DNA of 64,000 nt from Leptobrachium leishanense (GCA_009667805.1 CM019071.1:45581593-45645592), one strand, 5' to 3'. Numbered from the stretch's first letter, positions 56,301 to 61,878 are shown. Program-made: numbers and translations. Notes: generated from the letters alone by a model not told the origin.

Positions 56301-58795
56301 GGCAGCGAAATACACACCATCCGAAATATTTCCCGATACGAAACGAAAAAAATTTGTTATTTCCTATGGACATGAAATTTGTAAAATCGCAAGTCATTTT
56401 CGTTCTATTCGCGATTTCAGTTAACATATTAACATATCGTTGCGAGTCCGTTTCGGTTCTGTTACTGATTTCGTAATTTTGTATCATCAGTCACTTTTAT
56501 CACTTTTTCCAGTGCTTTCTTTCTGCATTAATAAAATATTTATTTTAAATATTTAATTAACTTTTCCCAAAATCCAACGTCTAACAGTACAAGATATTGA
56601 TATTTTATATGATTAAATAAAGTTGTGCAATGCATATTCATAAAAAAAAAGGATGTTTCATAAAAAAGATACGTCCGAAGGAATGAATTGGCAGAATTAC
56701 TGTATCGATCGAAATATCTGAGCATCCGAAATACCATACGTCTAAAGTCAAAACGAAATGGACCCTTTGAAACGAAGAGAACAGACGATCCGAAAGGCCA
56801 AAATTCCCCGATTTCACAAACAAAAATCGATACGAAACAACGAGCCGAAATGAAATGAGCCAAAACAAAAATGGGCGGAAGCGATCCGAAACAAAACTTT
56901 TAAAAAACTGAATAAGCCGAAACGAAAAAAAAATGCGTGCACATCTCTACCCTGATTGAGCATTCCATCGAAGCCAATGATTTTGATTAGCTAGATACTG
57001 ATCTTATTTAACTACTCGTTGATCTTTAATTATGAGCCTCTGATCGTGTTTAATTTTCTGGTGTAAGACATTTTCAGAATGAAAGACGAGCCCATCCGCC
57101 AATAACAGGTGACACATGTAATGGATCGCTTACAGTCTTGTCACCCGTAAAACAGGGATATCTTTGCCAAAATCTCTGACACACTAACACAAATCATCTG
57201 AAACTCGCCAGTGCTTCCATTCATGTATCTCTCTTACAGTAGGTGTGTTACATTGGGTCAGAATATTGCATACCGTGGTTATTAAAGTAGCGTGTGAACA
57301 CAGGGTAGTCCCCTCGGTCTCCAAATTCATCAGCTTGGTCAATCAGAGCCTCCTTTATGGCCTTATATCCACATAACACCACCCCAGGATTAGGCCCAAA
57401 GTAGAGAGTGAAGACCGGCCCATATTTGTCCTGTAGCTGCAGGAAGTGGAGCAGAAACATATGAGCACACTTGGAATGAATAATGAGATTAATCAGCAAT
57501 GAGCTCCTTGTATTATGTGACCTGTAACCGCAAAAATGCAGCAAATACCCTGAAAATGAAACAATCTGAAAATCAGGACAAACATTTTAAAGGGGAGCTG
57601 CGTTATTTCAGCAATGAATTCCAGTGAATTCTTTCAGAAGGGAAGTCCCACTGAAGTCAGCCATAGCTGAGGCTATATCCGATGCTTATTCATCTGGAGC
57701 AGCCAGGGAACATGTATAAACATAATATTGGAAATCAGATAGTATATCTCACAGAGAGTCAAAAAATCTGTGTAATGCACATCACTGTCATTATATTCCT
57801 TTAACCCATTAATCACCGCACTGTATTAAATTATTTCATCCATTAATCAACTCACTGTCACTAGATCCCTTTAACCCAGTGTTTCCCAAACCTGTCCTTA
57901 GGACCTGCCGACACGTCAGGTTTGACAGATATGTGAAGCACAAGTGATATAATTTGCTTCTCAGTGATTCCAGTAATGAGTCTACATTTCCCCAAGGTGA
58001 TCTGAAAATTCTGGCCTGGTTGAGGGCCCCGAGGACAGGTTTGGGAAACACTGCTTCTTTAACCCATTAATCACCTTTTCTGTATTAGATTATTTTACTA
58101 ATTAATAGCCTCACTGTCATTAGATCCCTTTAACTCATTAAACACCTCACTGTCATTTAATCCCTTTAACTCATTAATCACCTCGCTGTCATTTAATCCC
58201 TTTAACTCATTAATCACCTCACTGTCATTAGATCCCTTTAATTCATTAATCACCTCGCTGTCATTTAATCCCTTTAACTCATTAATCACCTCACTGTCAT
58301 TAGATCCCTTTAATTCATTAATCACCTCACTGTCATTTAATCCCTTTGACCCATTAGGCAACCCACTATCATTAGATCCTGTTAACTCATTTATCTCCTC
58401 ACTGTCATTAGATCTCTTTAACTCATTAATCACTTCGCTGTCATTAAAGATTATTAACCCTTTAATCACAACGCTGCTATTAGATCCCTTTAACCCATTA
58501 ACCCCTTTCATTAAATCCCTTTAATCCATTAATCACCTGCTATCATTAGATCCCTTTAACCCATTAAACATATTGTGGGTCACTCAGTTTCCATCTGATG
58601 TCCTTTATTACTCACCTTATTGAGTGATTTGACGATATTGTTTGTATCAATCTGCAGAAGGTTCCCGATGAAGGGTAGGGGTGTGGGACCCGGGGGCAGC
58701 TTGGATTTCTCTTTAAATATTTTCACAAAACACATGATAATGTAGGTGACACAGAAACACGTCAAGAGGGCTGCGGCACTGAATCCGTCCATCAT
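29124..58795 (-). CDS. Cytochrome P450 family 2 monooxygenase, complete nine-exon gene
   Basis: Haem-thiolate monooxygenase of the endoplasmic reticulum that oxidises small lipophilic substrates with electrons from NADPH-P450 reductase. Nine exons (58795-58616, 57436-57274, 45600-45451, 44233-44073, 40160-39984, 33729-33582, 33489-33302, 31271-31130, 29305-29124) join in frame with GT-AG introns to 496 residues. Exon lengths (163, 150, 161, 177, 188, 142, 182 coding nt for exons 2-5 and 7-9) are those of vertebrate CYP2 genes. Visible: an N-terminal membrane anchor (residues 4-25), the PPGPTPLP hinge (34-41), WxxxR (124-128), the I-helix GGTET (303-307), ExxR (360-363), PEHF (415-418), and the haem loop [10 protein letters not shown] with Cys441. 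No stop or frameshift, so probably functional. The subfamily (2C, 2K or another) cannot be decided by eye. Confidence 0.95.
30437..30630. repeat. Interspersed repeat fragment in intron 8
   Basis: TTTTACCAGGAAGGATACAT then TGAGATTTCTCTGGTTTTCA recurs almost unchanged near 59070 and 60778, so it is a dispersed repeat (SINE or LINE tail). Its class is not recognised. The rest of intron 8 (29306-31129) shows no feature. Confidence 0.6.
31130..31271 (-). CDS. CYP2 exon 8
   Basis: 142 nt between the acceptor ATATTTTCAG and the donor GTAATT. It encodes [15 protein letters not shown] through PFAA, with the PEHF (PERF) motif at residues 415-418 and the start of the haem loop. It ends in phase 1, matching exon 9. 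Confidence 0.95.
31415..32013. mobile_element. Foldback element enclosing TTAGGG-like repeats
   Basis: Outer arms pair: GGGTCAATTGACC with CCAATTGACCC, CCCTACAACCAGGTTC with GAACCTGGCTGTAGGG, and CCAACTTCCCTACAC with GTGTAGGGAAGTTGG. The centre (31577-31870) is a degenerate CCCTAA-rich array. It is in intron 7. Confidence 0.75.
31577..31870. repeat. Interstitial telomere-like repeat (CCCTAA-rich)
   Basis: About ten copies of a 27-33-bp unit AACCCCCTAAACCTAGCCCT with embedded AACCCTAACCC. It is not a pure (CCCTAA)n tract, so it is telomere-like only. On its right edge the strand bias flips to TTAGGGT for about 25 bp. Confidence 0.8.
32040..33262 (+). pseudogene. LINE (L2/CR1 group) 3' end, reverse transcriptase remnant
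   Basis: Interrupted frames resemble the end of a non-LTR reverse transcriptase: [13 protein letters not shown] with later [15 protein letters not shown], then [19 protein letters not shown] and [11 protein letters not shown]. The last three match the minus-strand copy at 40884-41930. A stretch at 32592-32683 contains a direct duplication (GTACCTCCCCCCTCTGCCGG twice). It ends in a TATAAATGATGATAATAATA tail. It is 5' truncated, in intron 7, antisense to the P450. Confidence 0.85.
33302..33489 (-). CDS. CYP2 exon 7
   Basis: 188 nt, acceptor GTCGGTCCAG, donor CCCAAG|GTGAGA. It encodes [19 protein letters not shown] and the K-helix HEIMR (Glu360 and Arg363 of ExxR), then LPK at the exon end. Intron 6, upstream, is only 92 bp. 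Confidence 0.95.
33582..33729 (-). CDS. CYP2 exon 6
   Basis: 148 nt, acceptor TCCTCTGCAG, donor GCAG|GTAGGT. It carries the oxygen-activating I helix, [16 protein letters not shown] (GGTET at 303-307). It is 6 nt longer than the usual 142-nt CYP2 exon 6, the extra codons falling in the acidic loop before the I helix. Confidence 0.94.
33730..34579. other. Intron 5, unassigned part
   Basis: No feature is recognised. A short hAT-like or SINE fragment cannot be excluded. Confidence 0.35.
34580..36420. mobile_element. Large foldback element with ~650-bp arms
   Basis: The left arm (34580-35234) and right arm (35236-36420, excluding a later 546-bp insertion) are complementary end to end. The outer ends are GTATATCAAATCCTCTTG and CAAGAGGATTTGATATAC; the centre is GCAAACACTCAAACC-T-GGTTTGATTGTTTGC. 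Only scattered substitutions separate the arms. The uninterrupted palindrome would be about 1,295 bp. No coding capacity and no recognised family. It is in intron 5. Confidence 0.9.
35430..35967. mobile_element. hAT-type MITE nested in the foldback right arm
   Basis: Element TAGGGATGTGCG...GGTGCACAAGCCTA, 538 bp, flanked by a perfect 8-bp duplication ATTATTAT (35422-35429 and 35968-35975), the hAT signature. The interior is a quasi-repetitive CGAAA/TTCCG text, so its frames translate to Phe/Ser-rich nonsense. Sister copies lie at 46419 and 56204. Confidence 0.93.
36421..36951. other. Intron 5, unassigned part
   Basis: ATGTTTCACCGCTCAGGTGG followed by CGGCTTCATCAG near 36605 looks like a fragment of a dispersed element, class unknown. 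CTCTAACCCTACTCCTAAC at 36921 is a telomere-like remnant that borders the hAT insertion at 36952. Confidence 0.4.
36952..39108 (+). mobile_element. hAT-like MITE of the TAGGGATGAGC family, with nested TTAA element
   Basis: Ends TAGGGATGAGCTGTTCGG and GTGTTCGGCTCATCCCTA. The interior holds the module TCTTTACTGCAGAATATTAT and, after the nested element at 37480-38663, two copies of TGTCCCCCAGGGCACTAC. The flanking 8-mers are similar but not identical, so a target duplication is not proven. Confidence 0.83.
37480..38663. mobile_element. TTAA-type element with CCCTTTCACTGCTGA terminus
   Basis: It starts CCCTTTCACTGCTGAGG, ends TCATCAGCAGGGAAGGGG, and is flanked by TTAA (37476-37479 and 38664-38667). 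It contains several internal hairpins (GCACCGCTTAAAAGGGGAG with CTCCCCTTTTAAGCGGTGC; ATGACGTCATCGTGC with GCGCGATGACGTCAT). A diverged copy occupies the 3' LTR of the provirus from 54964. Confidence 0.87.
39125..39595. repeat. Degenerate CCCTAA-type array in intron 5
   Basis: Dense CTAACCCTAA, CCTAGCCCTAACC and similar words spread over ~470 bp, with a ~130-bp superperiod marked by CCAGAAANTGnAACTCTA. Decayed telomere-like or minisatellite repeat. Confidence 0.7.
39600..39965 (+). repeat. Probable LINE 3' tail fragment
   Basis: TTAGATTGTAAGCTCTCAAG, then GTTAGCGCTATGTACG, is the kind of 3' end seen in vertebrate L2/CR1-group elements. No reverse transcriptase is readable. It lies directly before exon 5. 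Confidence 0.4.
39984..40160 (-). CDS. CYP2 exon 5
   Basis: 177 nt in phase 0, acceptor TTCCGTGCAG, donor CAACAG|GTAATA. It encodes [16 protein letters not shown] through [13 protein letters not shown], the F-G loop and following helices that shape the CYP2 substrate pocket. Confidence 0.95.
40256..40512. repeat. Degenerate TTAGGG-type array in intron 4
   Basis: GGGTTAGGATTAGG, TTAGGGTTAGCATTATGG, TTAGGGTTAGAGTTA and similar words. This is the G-rich strand, opposite in polarity to 39125-39595 on the other side of exon 5. Confidence 0.7.
40884..41930 (-). pseudogene. LINE (L2/CR1 group) 3' end with open reverse-transcriptase tail
   Basis: An uninterrupted frame of about 270 codons (41927-41109) encodes the thumb and C terminus of a non-LTR reverse transcriptase: [73 protein letters not shown] and [11 protein letters not shown]. 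The catalytic domain is missing (5' truncation). The 3' end finishes in ATTTATAAAGAATAATAAT-type repeats (40884-40920). It is in intron 4, same strand as the P450. The intact frame suggests a recent insertion. Confidence 0.9.
41931..42139. other. Intron 4, unassigned part
   Basis: No feature is recognised. Confidence 0.35.
42140..42306. repeat. Degenerate TTAGGG-type array, split by a hAT insertion
   Basis: TTAGGTTTGGAC, GGGTTAGAGTTAGGG and GGGTTACTGCTAGGG continue across the hAT element into 43366-43445 (GGTTATAGGTTGGATTTAG, CTTAGGGTTAGAGTTAG). The array is therefore one repeat interrupted by a later insertion. Confidence 0.7.
42307..43365 (+). mobile_element. hAT-like MITE with perfect 8-bp target duplication
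   Basis: Ends TAAGGATGGGCTGCCGG and GTGTTCGGTCCATCCCTA, flanked by GTTAGCAT on both sides (42299-42306 and 43366-43373). It belongs to the TAGGGATGRGC family of 36952. The interior includes TGCAGAATATAATAATAAAC, a five-copy 28-bp tandem repeat (AACATTTCCCACTCCTTGTT and similar, 42562-42670), and an inserted LINE tail at 42903-43262. Confidence 0.9.
42903..43262 (+). mobile_element. LINE 3' fragment nested in the hAT element
   Basis: It matches the last ~360 bp of the LINE at 40884-41930 in the opposite orientation: GCTCCCTGAAAACATTCCTA, GATTGTGAGTTCCTACGGG, then TTTATAAATAAAGAATAATA. After it the hAT sequence resumes (CCCCATTGACTTGCATGG). Confidence 0.9.
43446..44072. other. Intron 4, unassigned part before exon 4
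   Basis: No gene or repeat is recognised. Confidence 0.35.
44073..44233 (-). CDS. CYP2 exon 4
   Basis: 161 nt, acceptor GCTCCCCTTAG, donor ACG|GTAAGT. It encodes [31 protein letters not shown] (split into shorter runs here: [26 protein letters not shown]) through MSSMWGT, the conserved D-E helix block of CYP2 (NVIxSIVYGxRFDY). Confidence 0.95.
44309..44477. repeat. Tandem duplication of ~92 bp in intron 3
   Basis: GGGATCTTACCAGGGATCT through CCGCCCTTAGATCTG occurs twice back to back (from 44309 and from 44401) with a few substitutions. The remaining part of intron 3 (44478-45450) has no recognised feature. Confidence 0.85.
45451..45600 (-). CDS. CYP2 exon 3
   Basis: 150 nt, acceptor CATGTTCCGCAG, donor AAAGG|GTGAGT. 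It encodes [20 protein letters not shown] (C helix, WxxxR = Trp124 and Arg128, binding a haem propionate), then [14 protein letters not shown]. Phases match exons 2 and 4. Confidence 0.95.
45601..46418. other. Intron 2, left unassigned part
   Basis: No gene or repeat family is recognised. Confidence 0.35.
46419..46965. mobile_element. hAT-type MITE with perfect 8-bp duplication
   Basis: TAGGGATGTGCG...GGTGCACAAGCCTA, 547 bp, flanked by GTTTTGAG (46411-46418 and 46966-46973). It is a close sister of the element at 35430-35967, with the same CGAAA-rich interior. It is in intron 2. Confidence 0.95.
47151..47786 (+). repeat. 5' LTR, 636 bp
   Basis: It begins TGTTAG and ends CTAACA, perfect 6-bp inverted ends with the canonical TG...CA. 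The first 332 bp align with the 3' LTR without gaps and with three mismatches. A distinct TATA box or AATAAA is not evident; CCTTTAAATGATC near 47634 is a candidate TATA region. Confidence 0.95.
47789..47806 (+). promoter_or_regulatory. Primer binding site, tRNA-Leu
   Basis: TGGTGTCAGAAGTGGGAT begins two bases after the LTR and is complementary to the 3' end of vertebrate tRNA-Leu including CCA. tRNA-Leu priming is best known from ERV-L elements and less usual in gamma-like viruses. Confidence 0.85.
47816..47823 (+). promoter_or_regulatory. Candidate major splice donor of the provirus
   Basis: AGGTAAGT, a perfect donor consensus, lies ten bases beyond the primer site, where retroviruses place the donor for spliced env mRNA. 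The rest of the leader to 48325 shows no feature. Confidence 0.5.
48326..49204 (+). pseudogene. Retroviral gag, N-terminal part, ended by a TGA
   Basis: Structural polyprotein, matrix and linker region. The start ATG at 48326 opens MGNSRSK, with Gly2 as the likely myristoyl acceptor and a basic patch. Residues 155-180 are proline-rich with a PPAY late-budding motif (170-173). The frame stops at TGA 49202-49204; the same frame then continues open to about 49350, so this looks like a nonsense mutation inside gag. The in-frame ATG at 48278 upstream is less likely: the MGNS start fits the myristoylation rule. Confidence 0.88.
49205..50180 (+). pseudogene. Retroviral gag, capsid and nucleocapsid part
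   Basis: After a frame change near 49330-49350 the capsid-nucleocapsid frame is open to 50180. It ends in an RGRGRGR-rich basic stretch and one CCHC zinc knuckle, [14 protein letters not shown] (49998-50039). One knuckle is the class I pattern. The terminal TAG (50178-50180) is in frame with the protease that follows. Confidence 0.85.
50181..50627 (+). pseudogene. Retroviral protease (pro) domain
   Basis: Aspartic protease that matures the polyproteins. It is in the same frame as the end of gag and separated only by the amber codon at 50178. Active-site [11 protein letters not shown] (Asp codon at 50289) and a C-terminal [12 protein letters not shown] block are present. The frame stops at 50627, where reverse transcriptase continues in another frame, so a frameshift interrupts pro-pol. 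Confidence 0.88.
50600..52023 (+). pseudogene. Reverse transcriptase (pol), frameshifted
   Basis: RNA-dependent DNA polymerase of the provirus. The N-terminal fingers ([42 protein letters not shown]) are in one frame to about 51200 and include LPQSF. The catalytic YADD (51204-51215), connection and thumb region run in a second frame to 52023. Frame changes near 50.6 kb, 51.2 kb and 52.05 kb each break the polyprotein, so the enzyme cannot be made from this copy as read. Confidence 0.88.
52092..53699 (+). CDS. RNase H and integrase part of pol, open frame
   Basis: 535 codons without a stop. RNase H has FVDGS, AELIAL, YTDSRYA and NQFAD, supplying the D-E-D-D acids. Integrase has the HHCC finger (FHGIGHRG ... 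CLTCARNN), then the D,D35E core: Asp in QLDFTH (52971), Asp in IDSDKG (53148), Glu in IERQNRT (53256). A GPY-like C-terminal block with [13 protein letters not shown] follows. The three core acids and their spacing are intact. The frame has lost its link to upstream pol, so the initiator shown is only the first ATG. Confidence 0.88.
   Translation: MSTPLEGEHIRHIFVDGSCRRPTDDTYMTGYAVVELPDIIHDSGRLSQGSAQVAELIALTKACELFKDKEVTIYTDSRYAFGVVHDFGMLWTRRGFQTADGKAIANADLITDLLEAIQLPARLAVVKCKGHATDGSLQAKGNQFADIISKEAADTDDITGITQTRFFLAPPTLPSDTLLLELQAVAALEDVSFWQSQGLTIDPTGLQSKDGVVGLPKAAAPVFIAQFHGIGHRGIKRTCTELAKRFLFSDMTSMEQAQISRCLTCARNNTQGKRIGLHEHLIPAQGPFQELQLDFTHMPTARGGVKYLLVIVDRFSKCLEAFAVTREDARTTAKILCKEIIPRFSCPVTIDSDKGPAFTSWLVQQVVNLMPIQWKFQIPYHLQSSILIERQNRTIKDKIRKATQGTFTNWPDYLPAILAEIRMTTTAKTKLSPFEILVGRPFPTPWTKGGPPVMLSGDLEQIQEHYMARLIEKLNSVYGDVSLSSVFPSSEPTHPFRTGDQVLVKELHRHKSLDPPFGLPTMVVAVTRTAVLTSD
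53753..54601 (+). CDS. Short retroviral envelope-like open frame
   Basis: 282 codons from an ATG in a strong context (CCATGG, 53753), overlapping nothing and ending 30 bp before the 3' LTR. Visible: an N-terminal hydrophobic segment (about residues 1-34, signal peptide or anchor), an RNRR tetrabasic-like site (59-62), CWIC (90-93), which resembles the CWxC motif of gammaretroviral surface subunits, N-x-S/T sites, and one membrane-spanning segment near the C terminus (about 236-262) with a short tail. Class I env proteins are usually over twice this length; the receptor-binding middle, fusion peptide and CX6CC motif are not seen. Either a large internal deletion or a reduced env. The frame has no stop. 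Confidence 0.75.
   Translation: MAFAFAGGVLSVGLITKICAVGFPLIIAIHMLIECYNDCACIALNPSTCPNTSAATTHRNRRHSAYEIDNVFIQTLQAVHSESYMKNESCWICGYAPHSQQYGYPFIGITWTAEMLADMIKNNQSMLTDFHSAPEARAEMERTKVHLAYAITTGAYAFVNHDNRTNMPDVNATLVFDYNVPVWLPRMGNDPVCPHTDKEREQYSLEEIQSHIREKARDLFDGLDWSLGIGSWLGSMGKSILAGLLVVLVVIFAIYLIYKFIGCLFNRCAQQQHGKGEVIRFI
54622..54630 (+). promoter_or_regulatory. Polypurine tract of the provirus
   Basis: AAGGGAGAG immediately before the T-TGTTAG start of the 3' LTR, the expected plus-strand primer. Confidence 0.7.
54632..56045 (+). repeat. 3' LTR with core replaced by a TTAA element
   Basis: The first 332 bp (54632-54963) match the 5' LTR with three substitutions. The last 27 bp (56019-56045, TAGGTGTCAGGAGAAC to CTAACA) match again. 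The intervening 277 bp of LTR (equivalent to 47483-47759) are absent; 54964-56018 is foreign. Confidence 0.9.
54964..56018. mobile_element. TTAA-type element inside the 3' LTR, right end lost
   Basis: It begins CCCTTTCACTGCTGAGG directly after TTAA (54960-54963) and follows the element at 37480: GCTCATCATGTTTAA, ATATTATATATCGTTCTTTC and CCCCTAGCTGCCACG. Internal hairpins include GGCGTCATCGTGC with GCACGATGACGCC, and CCGTTTGGAAGGGC with GCCCTTCCAAACGG. The expected right terminus is missing and it joins LTR at 56018. Confidence 0.85.
56204..56949. mobile_element. hAT-type MITE, 746 bp
   Basis: TAGGAATGTGCGTTTCG...CGTGCACATCTCTA flanked by CCCTGACT (56196-56203) and CCCTGATT (56950-56957), an 8-bp duplication with one change. 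The interior is CGAAA-rich, a longer relative of 35430 and 46419. The stretch 56950-57273 holds nothing else recognised. Confidence 0.9.
57274..57436 (-). CDS. CYP2 exon 2
   Basis: 163 nt, acceptor CCACTTCCTGCAG, donor CACG|GTATGC (a weak but canonical GT). It encodes [20 protein letters not shown] and [17 protein letters not shown], the beta-1 sheet and B helix. It ends in phase 1. Confidence 0.95.
57780..58575. repeat. 39-40-bp minisatellite in intron 1
   Basis: About 15 imperfect copies of TCACCTCACTGTCATTAGAT followed by CCCTTTAACTCATTAA; on the minus strand this reads [12 protein letters not shown]. It is split by a small hAT MITE at 57877-58053. It ends about 40 bp before exon 1. Confidence 0.88.
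57877..58053. mobile_element. 177-bp hAT-like MITE
   Basis: CAGTGTTTCCCAAACCTGTC...GACAGGTTTGGGAAACACTG. The termini are perfect complements of 20 bp or more and begin CAG, as in hAT elements. CTTTAACC stands on both sides (57869-57876 and 58057-58064), with three extra bases on the right, a probable 8-bp duplication. Confidence 0.85.
58616..58795 (-). CDS. CYP2 exon 1 (start, membrane anchor)
   Basis: 180 nt, ATGATG start at 58795 and donor AATAAG|GTGAGT. It encodes a hydrophobic anchor ([18 protein letters not shown]) followed by the basic FKEKSK stop-transfer and [16 protein letters not shown]. An in-frame upstream extension to 58843 lacks P450 similarity. The 60 codons end in phase 0. 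No TATA box upstream can be assigned with confidence. Confidence 0.94.
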
Positions 58796-59044
58796 TGGCT
58801 CTGCCAAAAACAAAGTATATCTAAGACTGAAGTCGACTGACACAAACTAAGAAGTGAAATGACGCCTGAAAACCTGCGATCATTTAATAAGACTGATTAT
58901 ACGGTGAGAGCACGCTATACAGTTCATATAATTAATAATAGATTGTAAGAGTTCTTTCCAAGGATTGAAAACTAGATGAAGTTTTATCTGGAAGATTTTC
59001 ACTAAATTTACCAAATTAAAATATATTTATAATTTATTTACTTA
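58796..59044. other. Presumed P450 promoter region, no clear motif
   Basis: AT-rich, with TATAAT-like words around 58895-58930 on the minus strand at a plausible distance for a promoter. Nothing here is decisive. Confidence 0.3.
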
Positions 59045-59125
59045 TTTTATTTATTTATTTATAAAGTGTTTTTCCAGGAAGGATACATTGAGATTTCTCT
59101 CGCTTTCAGTATGTCCTGGGTTCAG
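59045..59125. repeat. Copy of the AAGGATACATTGAGATTTCTC repeat
   Basis: TTATTTATTTATAAAGTGTT, then CCAGGAAGGATACATTGAG, matches 30437 and 60762. The tract is probably the 3' end of a dispersed retroposon. Confidence 0.65.
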
Positions 59126-59205
59126 AACATTGAATTGTTACAGAAACACAAAGTAATAAAATGCAAGATATTAAAAACACAAATATACAGATTAACCCAG
59201 AAAAT

Positions 59206-59640
59206 AAATATAGTCACTGTGTTACATGTTTACAGGTGCATTCTGTATATAGTCACTGTGTTACATGTTTACAGGTGCATTCTGTATATAGTCACTATGT
59301 TACATGTTTACAGGTGCATTCTGTATATAGTCACTGTGTTACATGTTTACAGGTGCATTCTGTATATAGTCACTATGTTACATGTTTACAGGTGCATTCT
59401 GTATATAGTCACTATGTCACATGTTTACAGGTGCATTCTGTATATAGTCACTGTGTTACATGTTTACAGGTGCATTCTGTATATAGTCACTGTGTTACAT
59501 GTTTACAGGTGCATTCTGTATATAGTCACTGTGTTACATGTTTACAGGTGCATTCTGTATATAGTCACTGAGTTACATGTTTACAGGCGCATTCTGTGTA
59601 TAGTCACTATGTTACATGTTTACAGGTGCATTCTGTATTG
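59206..59640. repeat. 39-bp minisatellite, 11 copies
   Basis: Unit TATAGTCACTGTGTTACATG then TTTACAGGTGCATTCTG plus TA, in exact 39-bp register and nearly identical between copies. Open frames across it on the plus strand are repeat artefacts. It lies 0.4 kb upstream of P450 exon 1. Confidence 0.96.
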
Positions 59641-60554
59641 AGGTATGTTAATAGAGATTTCTTAAGGGACTTTAGACTGGGGGAAGATTTGATGGCGTCT
59701 GGGAGGTTATTCCATATTTGCTGTGCTCTGTAGGAAAATGAGGATCGAATCACTGTCTTTTTGTATTGTGGTATTGTAAGTAAGGTGCTGGTCCTGGATC
59801 AGAAGTTAACGGATGAGGGAACTGCGGGGGGAAGCAGTATATTCAGGTAGGGTGGCAGCTTCCCAGAAAAGCTCTTAAACACCAGGTTGGAAAGGTGAAG
59901 GCTGCGTCTAGATTCCAGCGCCAGTTTAGCTCTTTTAACATGTCACAATGGTTGGTCATGTAGTTATATTGTAGCACAAAGCTATTTAAACTATATCATT
60001 TTTATATAATATAGTGGTAAGAGATTAACTGACCTGCTCTAAAAAAACCATGAATGTTTTAGGGTGTTATATCAGAATCAGGCAACCCCATAAAACTCCA
60101 GAACACAATGATGCCTGTCAATTTACTTTTGTTTTGCTTTTTATGTGTATAAATCATCCTTTTTACATCACAGTATCTAGATATGTTGGGCTCTGACCGA
60201 ATGTGCAGAATAAATAAATACAAAACACATTAAGTATCTACTAAATGGCAAAATATCAGCGTGACGCAATCAGGATAATTTAATATAGGGGGATGCTTAC
60301 CTTCTGCAGCTCCACCTGCACCCGTTCTGACTGTGGGTAACGCAAAGGGAAGCGGATTCCACGGAAGTGATTTATCCTCCTCTTTTTAAATGGTTTTTTT
60401 TTGTAGTCTGGCCGGTGTCCCGTCCCTCCCAGCTCTGGATTGTGCAACCGGGCAGTAGTCCAACTATTCACCGGACCTTTCCAAAAAGTGAAGGTGTGCG
60501 TCCTTGGCCGGTGGAACGCTGTAACGCATGAGATCCTCTGAGGCCATTAAGGCA
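59641..60554. other. Unassigned upstream region
   Basis: No gene is supported. On the minus strand a donor-like AAGGTAAGC at 60299-60307 follows a short open frame. It could be an untranslated P450 exon or chance. Confidence 0.35.
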
Positions 60555-60755
60555 TGACTGTAAGTTACAGTTACAGATACTTATATAGTGCCAACAGAAT
60601 CTGTAGCACTTTACAATGAGGGAGTGCAGACAGGAGACATACTAAAAACACATAAGGGACAGACAGCCCTGCCGTAGGATAATTGCCCTACTGGTACAGC
60701 ACTTTAAACAAGTGCTCAGCCAGACATCCCGTGAGCTTACAATCTAAAGGATAAA
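60555..60755 (-). repeat. Dispersed retroposon tail
   Basis: Read in reverse: CTTTAGATTGTAAGCTCACG, then ACTGTACAGCGCT-like ATTGTAAAGTGCTACAGATT, then GGCACTATATAAGTATCTG. This is the common 3' end structure of L2/CR1-group LINEs or derived SINEs. Confidence 0.6.
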
Positions 60756-61089
60756 GTTATTTATTTATAAAGTATTTTACCAGGAAGGATACATTGAGAT
60801 TTCTCTTGTTTTCAAGTAAGTGAAACAAAAGGGAGCAAGGGGAGTGTGGAGCTGGTGTCTAGAGGGGAAATAGAAAGGATTATATGGGAGTGACCAGAAG
60901 TTTGGACTTAAAGGTTAATTAGAAAATAGAGACACAAGAAAGACTGTATCAATGGTGCCACCTAGCGACGGTTTCGATAACCAGAGTGATCAAAATAAAA
61001 ATTAGTCTGAGTGAAGTTCAAGCTATTGTGAATCAGCTGCTGTTTTCCTCCATTGGATGGTATATCCAAGACCAGCCGAAAATATAGAT

Positions 61090-61530
61090 AGAAGAGAAAA
61101 TGGCGGAATCAGCGCTTCCTTCAGCCGTGATCACCCTCTTGCTGTCTTCCTCATCGTAATGTCGATATGTACCTCAAACAAAGAAATAGATCATAGTGCA
61201 ACGGGTACTAAATTCGCATATATATCGACTAAAGAGGAGTTCCACTCACATTTGTTGGTGTTTCGATCAGACACTAGATGTAAATACAGCCGGCGATGTT
61301 AGAGGGAACACCGGATCTCCCATACAACCAGCGGATTCTTTTGGGCCGTTCCGGACAAACTTCAGGATACAAATGGCCAACCGCAACAGTGGTAAATCCT
61401 TGGCCACCTCCAGCTATTTGATCTATTTCTTTGCTTGAGGTACATATCGACATTACGAATTTAGGATAAGGAAGACAGCAAGAGGGTGATCACGGCTGAA
61501 GGAAGCGCTGATTCCGCCATTTTATCTTCT
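61090..61530. mobile_element. Foldback element with ~105-bp arms
   Basis: AGAAGAGAAAATGGCGGAAT pairs with ATTCCGCCATTTTATCTTCT, and pairing continues through GTGATCACCCTCTTGCTGTC with GACAGCAAGAGGGTGATCAC to AAGAAATAGATCA with TGATCTATTTCTT. The loop is about 225 bp. The open frames on the plus strand have no family match. Confidence 0.88.
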
Positions 61531-61878
61531 AATTAGAAAATAGGTGTCAGCAGCTGGAAGCGAAGCAGTAAGTTTGGACCCAGGACTGGATGGGAGTGCA
61601 TGTGCAGAGCTTGGGGAGAAGGTGATGGCTGCGTGTGCTAAGCTGTAGAAAGAAAGAGACAGAGATTTTGGGAGTGGAGTCTGTATGCAAGGAGTTAACG
61701 ACATGCAAGGGGTGGGGGAAGCAACGTGATAAGAGACTGTCAAAAAAGGATGGAAAACATTAAAAAGAAAATTAATCAGCCTGAGAATAACACTTAAAAA
61801 GCAACAGAATATAAAAACAATATTGTTGGAGCAGTGGAGAGACTTGAAGGACTTCATGGTTGATAGCTGGATACCTTG
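61531..61878. other. Unassigned segment with a 32-bp sequence repeated at 63485
   Basis: AGCTTGGGGAGAAGGTGATG plus GCTGCGTGTGCT at 61608-61639 recurs exactly at 63485-63516, on the far side of the hAT element. No gene. Confidence 0.6.

Noticed and set aside
59066..59641. 191-codon frame of VTVLHVYRCILYI repeats
   Set aside because: Product of the 39-bp minisatellite.
60280..60471. Extra coding exon ending in VQVELQKV with a donor-like GTAAGC
   Set aside because: No P450 similarity, no acceptor I can support, and exon 1 already has its own start and membrane anchor. An untranslated exon remains possible.
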